Source of the DNA: Caloramator sp. mosi_1
Lineage (GTDB): Bacteria > Bacillota > Clostridia > Clostridiales > Caloramatoraceae
Length of the DNA: 64,000 bases
Assembly (NCBI RefSeq): GCF_028622835.1
Contig: NZ_CP117677.1
Span: 2,280,820-2,344,819 of the forward strand
Direction: 5' to 3'
Shown: positions 30,857 to 40,372 of the stretch, piece after piece
How positions within the stretch are numbered: the stretch's first letter is position 1
Layout: the number at the start of each line of letters is the position of its first letter
Program-made: the position numbers and the translations under genes
The notes under the pieces: generated by a model
Databases searched by the model: none
Told to the model about the DNA's origin: nothing
What the model saw: only the letters and a program-made list of their open reading frames with translations

Positions 30857-31825
30857 TACCTTTATATTAGATAAAGGATTAGCATTAACTGCCATTCTTA
30901 ATTTTTCATCATCTATATGTGTATATATTTGTGTTGTTGAAACACTCTCGTGTCCTAATATTTGTTGTAGTGCTCTTATATCTACATTTCCATATTTATA
31001 CATTAACGTTGCAGCAGTATGTCTTAATTTATGCGGAGTGTATTTTTCATTACCAAGACCTGCCTTTTCAATGTATTTTTTAACAAGTATTTCTACTGTT
31101 CTTTTATTTATCCTGGTTTTTCTTTCACTTAAGAACAAAGCCCTTTGATCCTTAGCATCCTTTGGCCTTACTTCTAAATATCTATTTATCGCATCTATAC
31201 AAGCCTGATTTAGATAGACTGTTCTTTCCTTATTTCCTTTTCCTATAACAGTTAATATATCACCTTTAATTTTATCAATATCAATTCCAACTAATTCCGA
31301 TAATCTTAATCCACAATTTAAAAACAACATTATCATTGCATAATCTCTTTCTTTATGTTTTCCTTCAATTACATTAATTAATTTTTTACTCTGTTCTAAA
31401 GTTAAATAAACAGGATGTCTTTTAGATATTTTGGGACTCTCAAGTTCCTTAGCTGGATTTTCATTTATTAATTTAACTTTGGTCTCAAGATAATTAAAAA
31501 ACGCCCTTATGGCTGCAGTTTTTCTTGCTCTTGCATAACTACTATTTTGACGTTCTAAAGTTATGTAATTTATAAAAGAGTAGATATCATACAAGGTTAT
31601 ATTTCGTATAAATTCTATATTAATATCATTTATTTTTATTTCATCAACAGTCGTTTCATTAATCGAATTATTTTTAATAAATTTTACATACTTTAAGAAT
31701 AATTTTAAATCAATTTTATATCCTAAAACTGTATTATAGGATTTAGCCTTAACATTAATTAGATATGCAAGAAAATCATTTAGAATTATTGGACATTCTT
31801 TATCGTAAATAGCTGCTAAATTCAT
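30839..31825 (-). CDS. Tyrosine recombinase (XerC/XerD-like)
   Basis: The 328-residue protein has an N-terminal SAM-like core-binding domain (MIN-like: LIN VKAKSYNTVLGYKIDL) and a catalytic domain. The full set of catalytic residues is visible: Arg in CGLRLSELVGI, Lys in GKGNKERTV, His-Arg in HKLRHTAATLM, His in GHESVSTTQ, and the nucleophile Tyr in IYTHI. ATG 31825 is chosen because AGAGGGGGTTG precedes it. It may be a chromosomal Xer protein or a locally acting recombinase. A perfect palindrome lies 28 bases upstream. Confidence 0.9.
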   Translation of the reverse strand: MNLAAIYDKECPIILNDFLAYLINVKAKSYNTVLGYKIDLKLFLKYVKFIKNNSINETTVDEIKINDINIEFIRNITLYDIYSFINYITLERQNSSYARARKTAAIRAFFNYLETKVKLINENPAKELESPKISKRHPVYLTLEQSKKLINVIEGKHKERDYAMIMLFLNCGLRLSELVGIDIDKIKGDILTVIGKGNKERTVYLNQACIDAINRYLEVRPKDAKDQRALFLSERKTRINKRTVEILVKKYIEKAGLGNEKYTPHKLRHTAATLMYKYGNVDIRALQQILGHESVSTTQIYTHIDDEKLRMAVNANPLSNIKVEKEEE

Positions 31826-31852
31826 TTCAACCCCCTCTGAAAACAATATAAC

Positions 31853-31880
31853 ATTTCGCTAAATATCAATTTAGCGAAAT
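31853..31880. repeat. 28-bp perfect inverted repeat upstream of the recombinase
   Basis: Two 12-base arms (ATTTCGCTAAAT and ATTTAGCGAAAT) flank ATCA. The length equals that of a Xer dif site, though the spacer is 4 bases and not 6. It could be an operator or a recombination site. No T-run follows, so a terminator is less likely. Confidence 0.8.
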
Positions 31881-31943
31881 TGCTGTATGGTATTTAGAAA
31901 ATTGGTATACTAAAATTTAATTAAAAATTATTGCTTTATTTTT

Positions 31944-32036
31944 TCATCTTCTTCTTTTTCCCAATGTCATTATAAATTCTTTCTGAATAAACAAATATAA
32001 CAAAATAAATAATGCAAATAGAATTATCCTTAGCAT
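31944..32036 (-). CDS. Possible small membrane protein
   Basis: On the - strand, AAGGTGATGTT precedes ATG 32036. The frame gives 30 residues with a single hydrophobic stretch (IILFALFILLYLFI) and a basic end. A one-base correction near 31960 would extend it slightly to end in a Lys-rich tail. The ribosome site overlaps the proC stop, as for a coupled gene. No function is known to me. Confidence 0.5.
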   Translation of the reverse strand: MLRIILFALFILLYLFIQKEFIMTLGKRRR

Positions 32037-32040
32037 AACA

Positions 32041-32828
32041 TCACCTTAAATTGTTATTTTTATTATATGTACTTATTATAGCTTCAATTAAAGCAGATTT
32101 AAAACCTTTATTTTCTAAAGTTCTTATACCTTCAATGGTTGTACCTCCAGGCGAACACACCATATATTTCAAATCACTTGTATTTATTTCACCAGTTTTT
32201 AACATTTCTGCTGTACCAATTATAGTATCACAAATGACATTCAATGCTTCTTTATGCGGTATCCCTATATATACACCTGCATCAACAAATGCTTCAATAA
32301 ATTCTGATATAAAAGCAGGGCTACTTCCAGACAACGTTGAATATTTATTTATATCTTTCTCATCAACCTCTACGACCTTACCAATAGAGTTTAAAAGATC
32401 AATAATTTGCTTTTTTCTAAATCTAATATGTTTAAAAACGTTGCTGCAGTAATACCTTCATTAACCAATGCTGCAACATTAGGCATAATTCTTACTATTT
32501 TATCATAACCTGTATTTTTCTTTATTTCATCTATTGTTATTCCAGCTGCCATCGAAATCAAAACCTTATTACAATAATAATTTTCTTTTATTACACCATA
32601 AATATCTTTATAAACATTAGGTTTAACAGCCAAAAATATATATTGTGATTTTTCAATTATTTCATCACAGTTTTTACATATATTAACTCCAAACGTTTTA
32701 TTAGCATTTTCAAGTTTATTTTTATCAATATCATAAATATAAATTTTATTGGTATTATATATTCCCTTATTAATTATACCTTTTATAATAGCGGTAGCCA
32801 TATTACCAAAACCAATAAAACCTATCAT
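32041..32828 (-). CDS. proC: ProC, pyrroline-5-carboxylate reductase
   Basis: ProC makes proline from pyrroline-5-carboxylate with NAD(P)H. The Rossmann start IGFIGFGNMATAIIKG, the IFLAVKPN motif, MAAGITI, the RIMPN motif and the C-terminal signature DLKYMVCSPGGTTIEGI are all present. ATG 32828 follows GGAGGTGG; an upstream ATG at 32843 lacks such spacing. One frame break lies near 32410. Rejoined length is about 263 residues. Confidence 0.95.
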
Positions 32829-32893
32829 AAATACCACCTCCATCTAAAAAACTTTCTTATTTAATTATAATCAAAAGGAAAACAAATTAAAAG

Positions 32894-32923
32894 AAATAAA
32901 AAAGCGACTTTTAACGTCGCTTT
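32894..32923 (-). terminator. Terminator of purB
   Basis: Read on the - strand, AAAGCGAC and GTCGCTTT pair over a 7-base loop and a T6 run follows. It overlaps the end of purB. Confidence 0.9.
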
Positions 32924-34358
32924 ACACAGTTATTTCAGCCTCTATTTGTTCTATATCCTTATATTTATTAATAATTGGTTCAACTACATCATTAATAAAT
33001 TCCTCTACCTGTTCCTTAGAACGACCTATATAATTCTTTTCATTCATTATATCATTTAAATCATCATCAACTAACTCAAATACTGGATCGCTAACAATTC
33101 TATTCAACAAATCATTTTCTCCTCCAAAAACCTTTATATTTTTAGCAGCTTCCATTGAATGCACCCTTATCCTTTCGTGTAGCTCTTGTCTATCGCCACC
33201 TTTTTTACACATTCCATCAGAATATTTTCTGTAGCCATAAATGGCAATTCCTCTCTTACTCTTTTTAAAATAATTTTTTCATTAACCACTAATCCAGAAG
33301 TAATATTTATATATAAATTCAATATCCCATCTACTGCTAAAAGGACTCTGCTAAAACCAATCTTCTATTTGCCGAATCATCTAACGTCCTCTCAAACCAT
33401 TGTGTAGAAGCTGTAATATCAGCATTAGTTGAATTTACTATTACATATCTTGCTAGTGCTGATATTCTTTCTGATCTCATAGGATTCCTTTTATAAGGCA
33501 TTGCAGAAGAACCTATCTGACTTTTTCAAAAGGCTCTTCAATTTCTTTAAAACTTTGAAGTATACGAATATCATTACTAAATTTGTAAGCACTTTGAGCT
33601 ATACTTGATAATACATTTAAAACTAATGTATCTTGTTTTCTAGGATAAGTTTGACCAGTAACCCTAAAGTACTTGTTTTCAAAACCTAAAATATTACACA
33701 CCATCTCATCAAGTTGCTTTACTTTATTATGATCACCATTAAATAATTTAAGAAAGCTTGCCTGTGTTCCTGTAGTACCTTTAACACCCAGTAACTTTAA
33801 ATTTTCAATACAATATTCAAGTTGTTCTAAATCCATAAGCAAATCCTGCAGCCATAAACAAGCTCTTTTCCCAACTGTAGAAAGCTGTGCAGGTTGTAAA
33901 TGTGTGTATGATAGCGTCGGTAAATCTTTATATTTCAACGCAAATTCCTTTAAATTTTTAATGCAAGATATTAATTTCTTTCTTAAAAGTTCTAACGATT
34001 CTTTTATTATAATAACATCTGTGTTATCACCTATATAACAACTTGTTGCACCTAAGTGTATAATTGGTTTTGCTTTTGGGCATTGTTCTCCATATGCATA
34101 TACATGTGACATAACATCGTGTCTTGTTTCTCTTTCCTTTTGTTCAGCTACTTCATAATTAATGTTTTCAATATTTGCCTTTAATTCATCTATTTGTTCT
34201 TGTGTAATAGAAAGACCTAATTCTTTTTCAGCCTGAGCTAATGCAACCCATAATTTTCTCCAAGTTTTAAATTTCTTTTCATCCGAAAATAAATAGGACA
34301 TCTCTTTACTTGCATATCTTTTTGTCAAAGGACTAATATACAAACATCTATCGTCCAT
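32922..34358 (-). CDS. purB: PurB, adenylosuccinate lyase
   Basis: PurB acts twice in purine synthesis, releasing fumarate from SAICAR and adenylosuccinate. Motifs are [14 protein letters not shown] near residue 79, [14 protein letters not shown] near 98, [11 protein letters not shown] near 145, and the superfamily signature [12 protein letters not shown]. Breaks near 33522, 33352 and 33210 are in homopolymers. Rejoined length is about 479 residues. It stands alone behind an AGGAGG site and a -10-like TATAAT near 34420. Confidence 0.95.
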
Positions 34359-34441
34359 ATCATTCGCCTCCTAACGAAAATTTTAATTTATATATATATT
34401 TTGTTTCGTATTTATATTATAACATAATTAACAAAATATAA

Positions 34442-34475
34442 AAAGTAGGAGTATTTCTCCTACTTTAGTTTTTGA
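34442..34475. terminator. Strong hairpin with no gene attached
   Basis: AAAGTAGGAG (34442-34451) pairs with CTCCTACTTT (34457-34466), with A/T-runs on both sides. It lies about 100 bases beyond the spoVS terminator and about 80 bases before purB. Nothing coding lies between 34359 and 34601. It may be a back-up terminator or the end of a short RNA. Confidence 0.65.
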
Positions 34476-34561
34476 ACAAAAGTTTCAATTCTATCTATGT
34501 TAAATAATACAATAAAATCTAAGGATCTTTATATAGTTACAATTTTTCATTTATTTTTTAA

Positions 34562-34595
34562 ACAAAAATAAAAAGGAGAGTTAGACTCTCCTTTT
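34562..34595 (-). terminator. Terminator of spoVS
   Basis: A 10-base stem (34571-34580 with 34586-34595, AAAAGGAGAG / CTCTCCTTTT) is followed on the - strand by TTTTATTTTTG. It lies directly after the spoVS stop. Confidence 0.92.
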
Positions 34596-34601
34596 AAAAA
34601 A

Positions 34602-34862
34602 TTATCTTGGTTGAATTATAAATTTTATTGCCGTTCTCTCTTCACCATCAATATTCACATCAGTAAATGCAGGTATACAAATCAAATCAATTCCACTTGG
34701 TGCAACAAACCCTCTTGCGATTGCAACAGCCTTAATTGCTTGATTAATAGCTCCTGCACCAATTGCCTGCATTTCAGCAATTCCCTTTTCCCTAACAACA
34801 CCTGCTAAAGCACCTGCTACAGAATTTGGATTTGATTTTGCTGAAACCTTTAATACTTCCAT
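34602..34862 (-). CDS. spoVS: SpoVS stage V sporulation protein
   Basis: SpoVS is a small DNA-binding Alba-like protein needed for spore coat and core development. The 86-residue protein starts MEVLKVSAKSNPNSVAGALA and is almost invariant among spore formers. It is uninterrupted. ATG 34862 follows AAGGAGGTAC. A sigma-H promoter lies upstream at 34908-34934, matching what is known for this gene in Bacillus. The first IS copy begins 12 bases beyond that promoter. Confidence 0.97.
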   Translation of the reverse strand: MEVLKVSAKSNPNSVAGALAGVVREKGIAEMQAIGAGAINQAIKAVAIARGFVAPSGIDLICIPAFTDVNIDGEERTAIKFIIQPR

Positions 34863-34907
34863 TTTTGTACCTCCTTAATGTTGCATATTATTGTTCTAAT
34901 ATTCTAT

Positions 34908-34934
34908 ATTCTACACGCAAATAAAAATTCCTTC
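34908..34934 (-). promoter_or_regulatory. Sigma-H promoter of spoVS
   Basis: On the - strand, GAAGGAATT (34926-34934), an 11-base spacer and GTAGAAT (34908-34914) fit the sigma-H consensus RnAGGAwWW-N11-12-RnnGAAT at every fixed position. spoVS is a known sigma-H target. Confidence 0.85.
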
Positions 34935-35064
34935 TTAAATTTACAGGCTCTTTGTCAATAGTTGGGGCGGGCATTAGATTAGAATGCCTGTCCTTTCTTA
35001 TTTGATAATGATTTTAGCAAGATAGATAGGATGAGGGGAGTTTACCCTTAAAAAATTGCACGAC

Positions 35065-35086
35065 AAAAAGACCAACGATAGTTGGA
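35065..35086 (-). terminator. Transposase terminator, IS copy 1
   Basis: CCAAC and GTTGG pair over a 4-base loop, with a T5 run on the - strand side. It lies inside the IS after the transposase stop. Confidence 0.75.
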
Positions 35087-35112
35087 TTTCCTAAAATACA
35101 ATATTTAACAGA

Positions 35113-36295
35113 TTATTTATTACAACAATGAAGAATTCTATTCCTGAATCTATCAAAATTTCTATAGCCGAAGGCTATTCTTTTAATAACTTTGATTTTA
35201 TTATTAAATCCTTCTATACAAGCATTTGTATAAGGAATATCAAAAGAATTACAAATCTCATTAAAATATCTGATATAGGTATTTGCACATCTTTTCAATT
35301 CATTGATACCACTATTTTGTGCAAGTTTAATCCAATCTTTTAAGAGGACACGAGCTTCGTTAGAAGAAGGTGAAGCATCAATAATACTCAATAACTTTTC
35401 CTTTAAAGTGTGGGCAATTGCTAATTCACTATTATAAGAAAACATAACTTGTAAAGCTAACTTTGAATCTGTATCAAGTAAGCCATATCTTTTTAAAATA
35501 AGCTTTTTACTTCTTTTAAAGTATTTTCTTAATTTAATTGATAGTTCTCTTTGGATACGTTTTCTTACCGCTTCTACTGCCCATATGACTTGTCTAATAT
35601 AGTGAAATTTATCTATAACAATTACAGCATTTTTGAAATAAGTTTTAGCTAAATCAATATAGGGTTGCCACATATCACAAATAAAGTGTGTAACGCTATC
35701 GCGATTTTTAATTTTTCTAAAATAATCTATAAGAATATGCTCTTTTCTATCTTTAATAATGTCTAGTATTTTATGATTAACAGGATCGACTATTGCACAA
35801 TGATATTTAGAACCACCAGAGTTACCTTTAAATTCATCTATAGATATTATTTTAGGTAAATTAGTAGGAGAAGAGTAAGATACATTATCAAAAATACGTT
35901 TTATAGTATCGATAGATAGATTAGTTTTTCTAGCAACTGATGTCATACTATATTCATTAGATAATTCATAAATTACAAACATAGCTAATCTATTAGTTAT
36001 TCTATGATAACGAGGTAAAAATTCTATATGTTCATAAAATTTTTTGCCGCAGGCATTACAACGATATCTACGTTTTTTAAGAATGATAAAAGTATGTTTA
36101 AAGAATAAGGGTATGTCTTTAATACGCTGAATTCTATAATCGTGAACTCTTGTAACTTTGGAATTACAATTAGGGCAAGTACAAATTTTTTCTTAGTTTC
36201 TAAGTATATCTCAATGTACGTGTCATTATGAATAATCTTTTTATAATAACATCTTTAAAACCTAATAAATTTTTGATAGAATTATTAGTGTGCAC
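35113..36295 (-). CDS. ISL3-family DDE transposase, copy 1
   Basis: Reconstructed from GTG 36295 (behind AAAGGAGG), the protein has about 394 residues. It has an N-terminal zinc ribbon (CTCPNC ... CNACGKKF), an HTH (SMTSVARKTNLSIDTIKRIF), and a DDE domain with Asp in SIDEFKG, Asp in VIVIDKFHYIRQV and Glu in CIEGFNNKIKVIKRIAFGYR. Two breaks near the start (about 36247 and 36192) are in A-runs and are identical in copy 2. Beyond them, 289 residues read without a break. If the breaks were real, the element could not transpose. Confidence 0.92.
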
Positions 36296-36423
36296 TTGAT
36301 GGATGCCTCCTTTCAGGTAAGGTTTTTGTTTGGTTATTTTAATTTTACCAGGTGTCTAATCAGGTGCACATATTTTTTGTAAAAAATATGCTGGGTCTAC
36401 GCCCCAACATTTATTATAGAACC

Positions 36424-36628
36424 ATTAAATATCCTCGAACAAGAACTTGAAAACATAAAAGAACAATTAATGAATGCTACTAAAGAAAGAAAGGTTTTAG
36501 AGAATCTTAAAGAAAAATCTTATGATGAATTTTTATTTGAGATACGTAAAAGTGAAAATAAGGTTATAGATGAAATGGCAATAATAAATTACTTTAAAAA
36601 GAATGGGGAATTATATGAAGATAGATAA
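36424..36628 (+). pseudogene. fliJ: fliJ 3' fragment behind IS copy 1
   Basis: The last 68 codons or so of fliJ, identical to the end of the intact gene at 16744-17193, directly abut the IS. There is no start codon with a ribosome site, so no working FliJ is expected from here. The fragment shows that the right-hand flagellar block was cut inside fliJ. Confidence 0.93.
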
Positions 36629-37442
36629 ACAACAATTCACTACCCCAAGTATAACTACTATTGATAGTTTAAGCTTAAATGGAAACGAAACAGAAAGTTT
36701 CAGTGATATTTTTATTAGTTTCTGTAATAATGTAGAACTTAATAATGATACTAACAATTCTGATGATTCATTCTCAGATAAACTAAAAAAACTATTTAAT
36801 TTATTAGATAAGAATAATTTTTTAAATGGTAGCCAAATAGAAATTAATCAAAACCAAATAAACCATAAAAAAATTGACTATGTAAAAATCAAAAAATTAG
36901 TTGACGAAATATATTCAATACTTACTGGAAGCTCTTCAACTAGTGAAATAATAAATAAACTAGATAAATATAAATTAGTTTTATGTGAAGATAATGAGGA
37001 ATTAAAAACTAATATAAATTATTCTGAATTAGAATTTAAGTTATCTCAAATATTAAGCTTTGTTCAGCATCAGACATACAATTTTCAAAATTTTACTGTT
37101 CAAGAAGAAAACAAATTAAACGAAAATAATTCAAACAATCAATATAATTTAAATAATGTTAATAATACTAATGTAGAATTTGTATATCCTGAAAAGCAAT
37201 TAAAAGATTTTAAAAATCAATCAATAGATAATTTTAAAATTCAACAATTTAATATAGAAACTATAGAACAAATAGATAATAGATTTATAAATATAAATAA
37301 AGTCAAACAATTAATTAATAATATAATTAAAAACGAGGAAATTGACCCCTTAAAACAAAATATCGAAACAATTATACCAAGATATACTTTTAAAACACAG
37401 CATAGTTTCTCTATAAAACAATTAACTACACTTGATGAATTA
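36424..37442 (+). repeat. Duplicated segment A, copy 2 (fliJ 3' end to mid fliK)
   Basis: It repeats 16989-18006 with one extra A in the run near 36890. It begins exactly at the IS end and continues without interruption into the rest of fliK, so this is the native fliJ-fliK-flgD order. Confidence 0.97.
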
Positions 37443-37959
37443 ATTGAAAATATTGATTCCTTAAAAAATATGATGAATCATATCTATCTTTAAAAGATTT
37501 ATCTACTACAGATAAATATGTATTAAATAATAATCAATCTAATGCTATAAATTTAGAAAATAAAAACATTATTGAATCTAACATATTTTACAAAGTTGAT
37601 AAAATAAATGAAATAGTCAATATTGTTGCAAGTAAAATAAAAAATATAAATAAGGAAAATATATACGAATTAAAGATAAATCTAAAACCAAAGGAATTAG
37701 GAGAAATAACCATAAAAATATCATATAACAATGGAAATATCAATGGCTTAATCGTTTCAACTAACAAAGAAGTGGCCAACCTGTTGAAGGAAAACATAGA
37801 TTTTTTAAAGAACAATTATTAAGCTCCAATGATAATTACAAAGAAATAAACCTAAATGTTAAAGCAGATAGTGAGAATGATAGCTACAGTAAACAAAGTA
37901 GGGAGCAAAAACAAAGAAAGAAAAGCAAAAACATTGATTTTGTAGTACAGGAAGAATAA
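36615..37959 (+). CDS. fliK: FliK hook-length control protein, complete copy
   Basis: FliK measures hook length and switches FlhB from hook to filament substrates. The N-terminal 370 residues are Asn/Lys-rich and poorly conserved. The C-terminal domain has the family motif INLKPKELGEITIKIS near residue 355. ATG 36615 follows AATGGGGAA; an in-frame ATG at 36603 overlaps that site. Breaks lie near 37490 and 37815. Rejoined length is about 448 residues. The nearest upstream sequence is an IS end, so its promoter is not obvious. Confidence 0.88.
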
Positions 37960-37972
37960 AAGGTGGTGCCTT

Positions 37973-38402
37973 ATGGAAATTAATAAAATCTCAACTAATT
38001 CAGATTTAAATTTAAGAAATAAAAATTCAATATTAGATAAAAATGCTTTTTAAAAATCTTAACTGTACAACTTTCTAATCAAGACCCTCTAAATGCAAAG
38101 GATAATACAGAATATGTAGCACAGATGGCTCAATTTTCAGCATTAGAACAAATGCAAAATCTTAATAGCACAATGGAAAAAATGTATGTTTCACAAAGAT
38201 TTAATCAAGCTATTAATATAATAGGCAAAGAAGTTGAAATTTTAGAAAATAATGAAGTTAAAAAAGTGCTTGTAGAATCAGTAAAAATGATAGGTTACGA
38301 TATCTATTTAATATCGAATGAAAAAGATATAATATTGATGACGTTATTAGTATCAATATACCTTCTTTAAATGAAAATCAAATATATGAAAATTTAAAAT
38401 AA
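37973..38402 (+). CDS. flgD: FlgD hook cap protein
   Basis: FlgD caps the growing hook. The signature [35 protein letters not shown] lies near residues 30-64. Breaks near 38050 (T/A-run) and 38330 are in homopolymers. Rejoined length is about 143 residues, the short clostridial form. ATG 37973 follows AAAGGTGG, 13 bases after fliK. Confidence 0.92.
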
Positions 38403-38418
38403 GTGGGAGGAGATACAA

Positions 38419-39350
38419 ATGTTAAGATCTTTATCAACAGGGGTAAGTGGAATGAAATCAAATCAAGTTAAAATGGATGTTATAGGTAACAATATAGCAA
38501 ATGTCAATACTATTGCATTTAAATCAAGTAGAGTTACTTTTAAAGATATGCTAAGTCAAACTCTGCAAGGAGCCAATGAACCTACCGACAAGTTTGGTGG
38601 TTCCAATGCAAAGCAAGTAGGAATTGGAACATCAATTGCTAGTATTGATACTAATATGAACCAAGGTGCACTTCAACCTACAGGTCGAGCAACAGATTTA
38701 GCTATTGAAGGAAATGGTTTTTTATAGTAAGTGATGGACTTGAAACAAGATATACAAGAGATGGTTCCTTTACTATTGATAAAAATGGTGCATTAGTTAC
38801 ATCTGAAGGATTACACGTTAGAGGTGTTCTAAACTCAAGTATACAACTTAATGAAGGTAAATTAGAAGGAACTCCAGATTTTACACCTGGTGAAGAAGCT
38901 TTAGAACCAGAAGAGATAAATGCAGAAACCACCCTTGATCAATTAAAGGATATTTATATTCCCCTTGAGGCTACAATAGAAGGTTCAGAACAACCTATTA
39001 AACTTACAAGCTTTTCTATATCTGAGGATGGAACAATAAAAGGAATTTACGGAGACAAAACAATTACTATAGGTAAAATAACACTTGCTGCATTTCAAAA
39101 TCCTGCAGGTTTAATGAAAATGGGTGGAAATACTTATAGTGTATCTGCAAACTCTGGGGAAGCTAAGATTGGTTTACCTAAGTCTTCGGGTTATGGTAAA
39201 GTTCAACAGGGGTTACTTGAAATGTCAAATGTAGATTTGGCAGAACAGTTCACAGAAATGATTGTAACAAGCAGAGCATTTCAAGCAAATTCAAGGACTA
39301 TTACAACTTCAGATGAATTATTACAAGAATTATTAAACCTAAAAAGATAA
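38419..39350 (+). CDS. flgE: FlgE hook protein
   Basis: The N-terminal [16 protein letters not shown] and [19 protein letters not shown] segments and the C-terminal [24 protein letters not shown] helix define a hook/rod family protein. Its place after flgD and before flbD makes it FlgE. One T is missing near 38725. Rejoined length is about 311 residues, at the short end for hooks. ATG 38419 follows GTGGGAGG. Confidence 0.92.
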
Positions 39351-39363
39351 TGAGGTATAGTAT

Positions 39364-39567
39364 ATGATTAAGTTAACAGGATTAAATAACAAAGAATTTT
39401 ATTTAAATTGTGATCTTATTGAAAAAATTGAAGTAACTCCAGATACAGTAATTACAACCACAACAAACAAAAAATATGTGGTAACTGAAGATCCTGAAAC
39501 TATTATTCAACGAATTATCCACTTCAAGAGAGCGTATATGTCAACAAGACCGGAGGTAATAAAATGA
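39364..39567 (+). CDS. flbD: FlbD family protein
   Basis: A 67-residue protein of the SwrD/FlbD family, which in Bacillus raises motor power by supporting stator levels. The start MIKLTGLNNKEFYLNCDLIE and the YVVTEDPETII segment are typical. It is unbroken and overlaps motA by four bases (ATGA), in the usual flgE-flbD-motA order. Confidence 0.93.
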   Translation: MIKLTGLNNKEFYLNCDLIEKIEVTPDTVITTTTNKKYVVTEDPETIIQRIIHFKRAYMSTRPEVIK

Positions 39568-40372
39568 AAAGGAATGATTTTTCAACCGCTGCTGGTCTAT
39601 TGCTTGGTATAGCAGCTGTTATATTTGCAATGCTTAATGGAGGAAGTCTCAAAATATTTTGGAATGTACCTTCTCTTTTTATTACAGTTTTTGGTTCTCT
39701 TTTTGCAGTTATCATTTCATTTCCCTTTGATACTGTTAAAAGATTACCAGCCATATTAAAAAATGCCTTTGTAGATAAACATACACCGTCTGATGAATTA
39801 ATAATAACCTTCGTTGAACTTTCTAAAAAGGCAAGAAGAAATGGTTTATTATCATTAGAAGATGAAATCAGCAAAATAGAGGATGAATTTTTAAAGCAAG
39901 GAATACAAATGGTAGTTGATGGATTAGAGCCAGAGACTATTAAAGATATTCTTGAATTAGAAATAGGAGAAATGGAAAAAGACATCAAAGTGGTATTTCC
40001 GTTTTAAAAGCTTGGTCAAGCCTGGCACCCGCCTTTGGTATGATTGGTACTCTAATTGGTCTAATACAAATGTTGTCACAGTTGCAGGATCAATCAAAGC
40101 TTGGTCCTGCTATGGCAGTATCACTAATTACATCCTTCTATGGAGCACTACTTGCTAACCTTGTTTTTACACCGCTTGCAAATAAATTAGAACTTAAAAG
40201 TCAAATAGAATCAAATAGACGTGAAATGATGCTTGAAGGAATATTAACTATTCAATCAGGAGTAAATCCAAGAATATTAGAAGACAAATTAAAAACATAT
40301 CTTTCACCAATTGAAAGAAAGAAATATCAAGAAACTATAATACAAGGAAATGCGGTGACTGAAAATGAGTAG
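39564..40372 (+). CDS. motA: MotA stator protein
   Basis: MotA surrounds MotB to form the ion-driven stator. Four membrane segments are visible: AAGLLLGIAAVIFAML and SLFITVFGSLFAVIISFPF at the start, and LAPAFGMIGTLIGLIQML and LITSFYGALLANLVFTP in the second half. The cytoplasmic loop that touches FliG lies between. A single break lies near 39980. Rejoined length is about 269 residues. It overlaps motB by eight bases. Confidence 0.94.

Larger units (their letters stand above)
34946..36423 (-). mobile_element. ISL3-family insertion sequence, copy 1 (hybrid flanks)
   Basis: This element of 1478 bases matches the reverse complement of copy 2 at 54752-56228; the one length difference I find is one base in an A/T-run. 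Its imperfect terminal repeats of about 24 bases both begin GG and end in GTTGGGGCG; 17 of 24 bases agree between the ends. The flanking 8-mers differ: AATTTACA on the left and ATTAAATA on the right. A simple insertion would leave an 8-base repeat, so this copy most likely arose by recombination between two IS insertions. A 22-base palindrome lies at 36369-36390, inside the right end. Confidence 0.95.

Noticed and set aside
30804..31148. Open frame on the + strand over the recombinase gene
   Set aside because: It lies opposite the catalytic domain of a clear tyrosine recombinase and has no family features.
18007..34945. The block between the two flagellar parts as a prophage or genomic island
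   Set aside because: It contains only housekeeping, repair, SOS and sporulation genes in a common clostridial order, with no phage genes. The tyrosine recombinase is the only island-like feature and is Xer-like.
35128..35343. Open frame on the strand opposite the IS transposase (and its twin at 55831-56046)
   Set aside because: It is the antisense shadow of a conserved transposase domain, with no ribosome site and no recognisable product.
36369..36390. 22-base A/T palindrome in the IS end as a CRISPR or origin element
   Set aside because: It occurs once per IS copy at the same place and is best seen as an IS-internal hairpin. No repeat-spacer array exists anywhere in the window.
39524..39988. 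Long antisense open frame over motA
   Set aside because: MotA motifs on the + strand are unambiguous; the reverse frame is Ser/Ile-rich shadow sequence.
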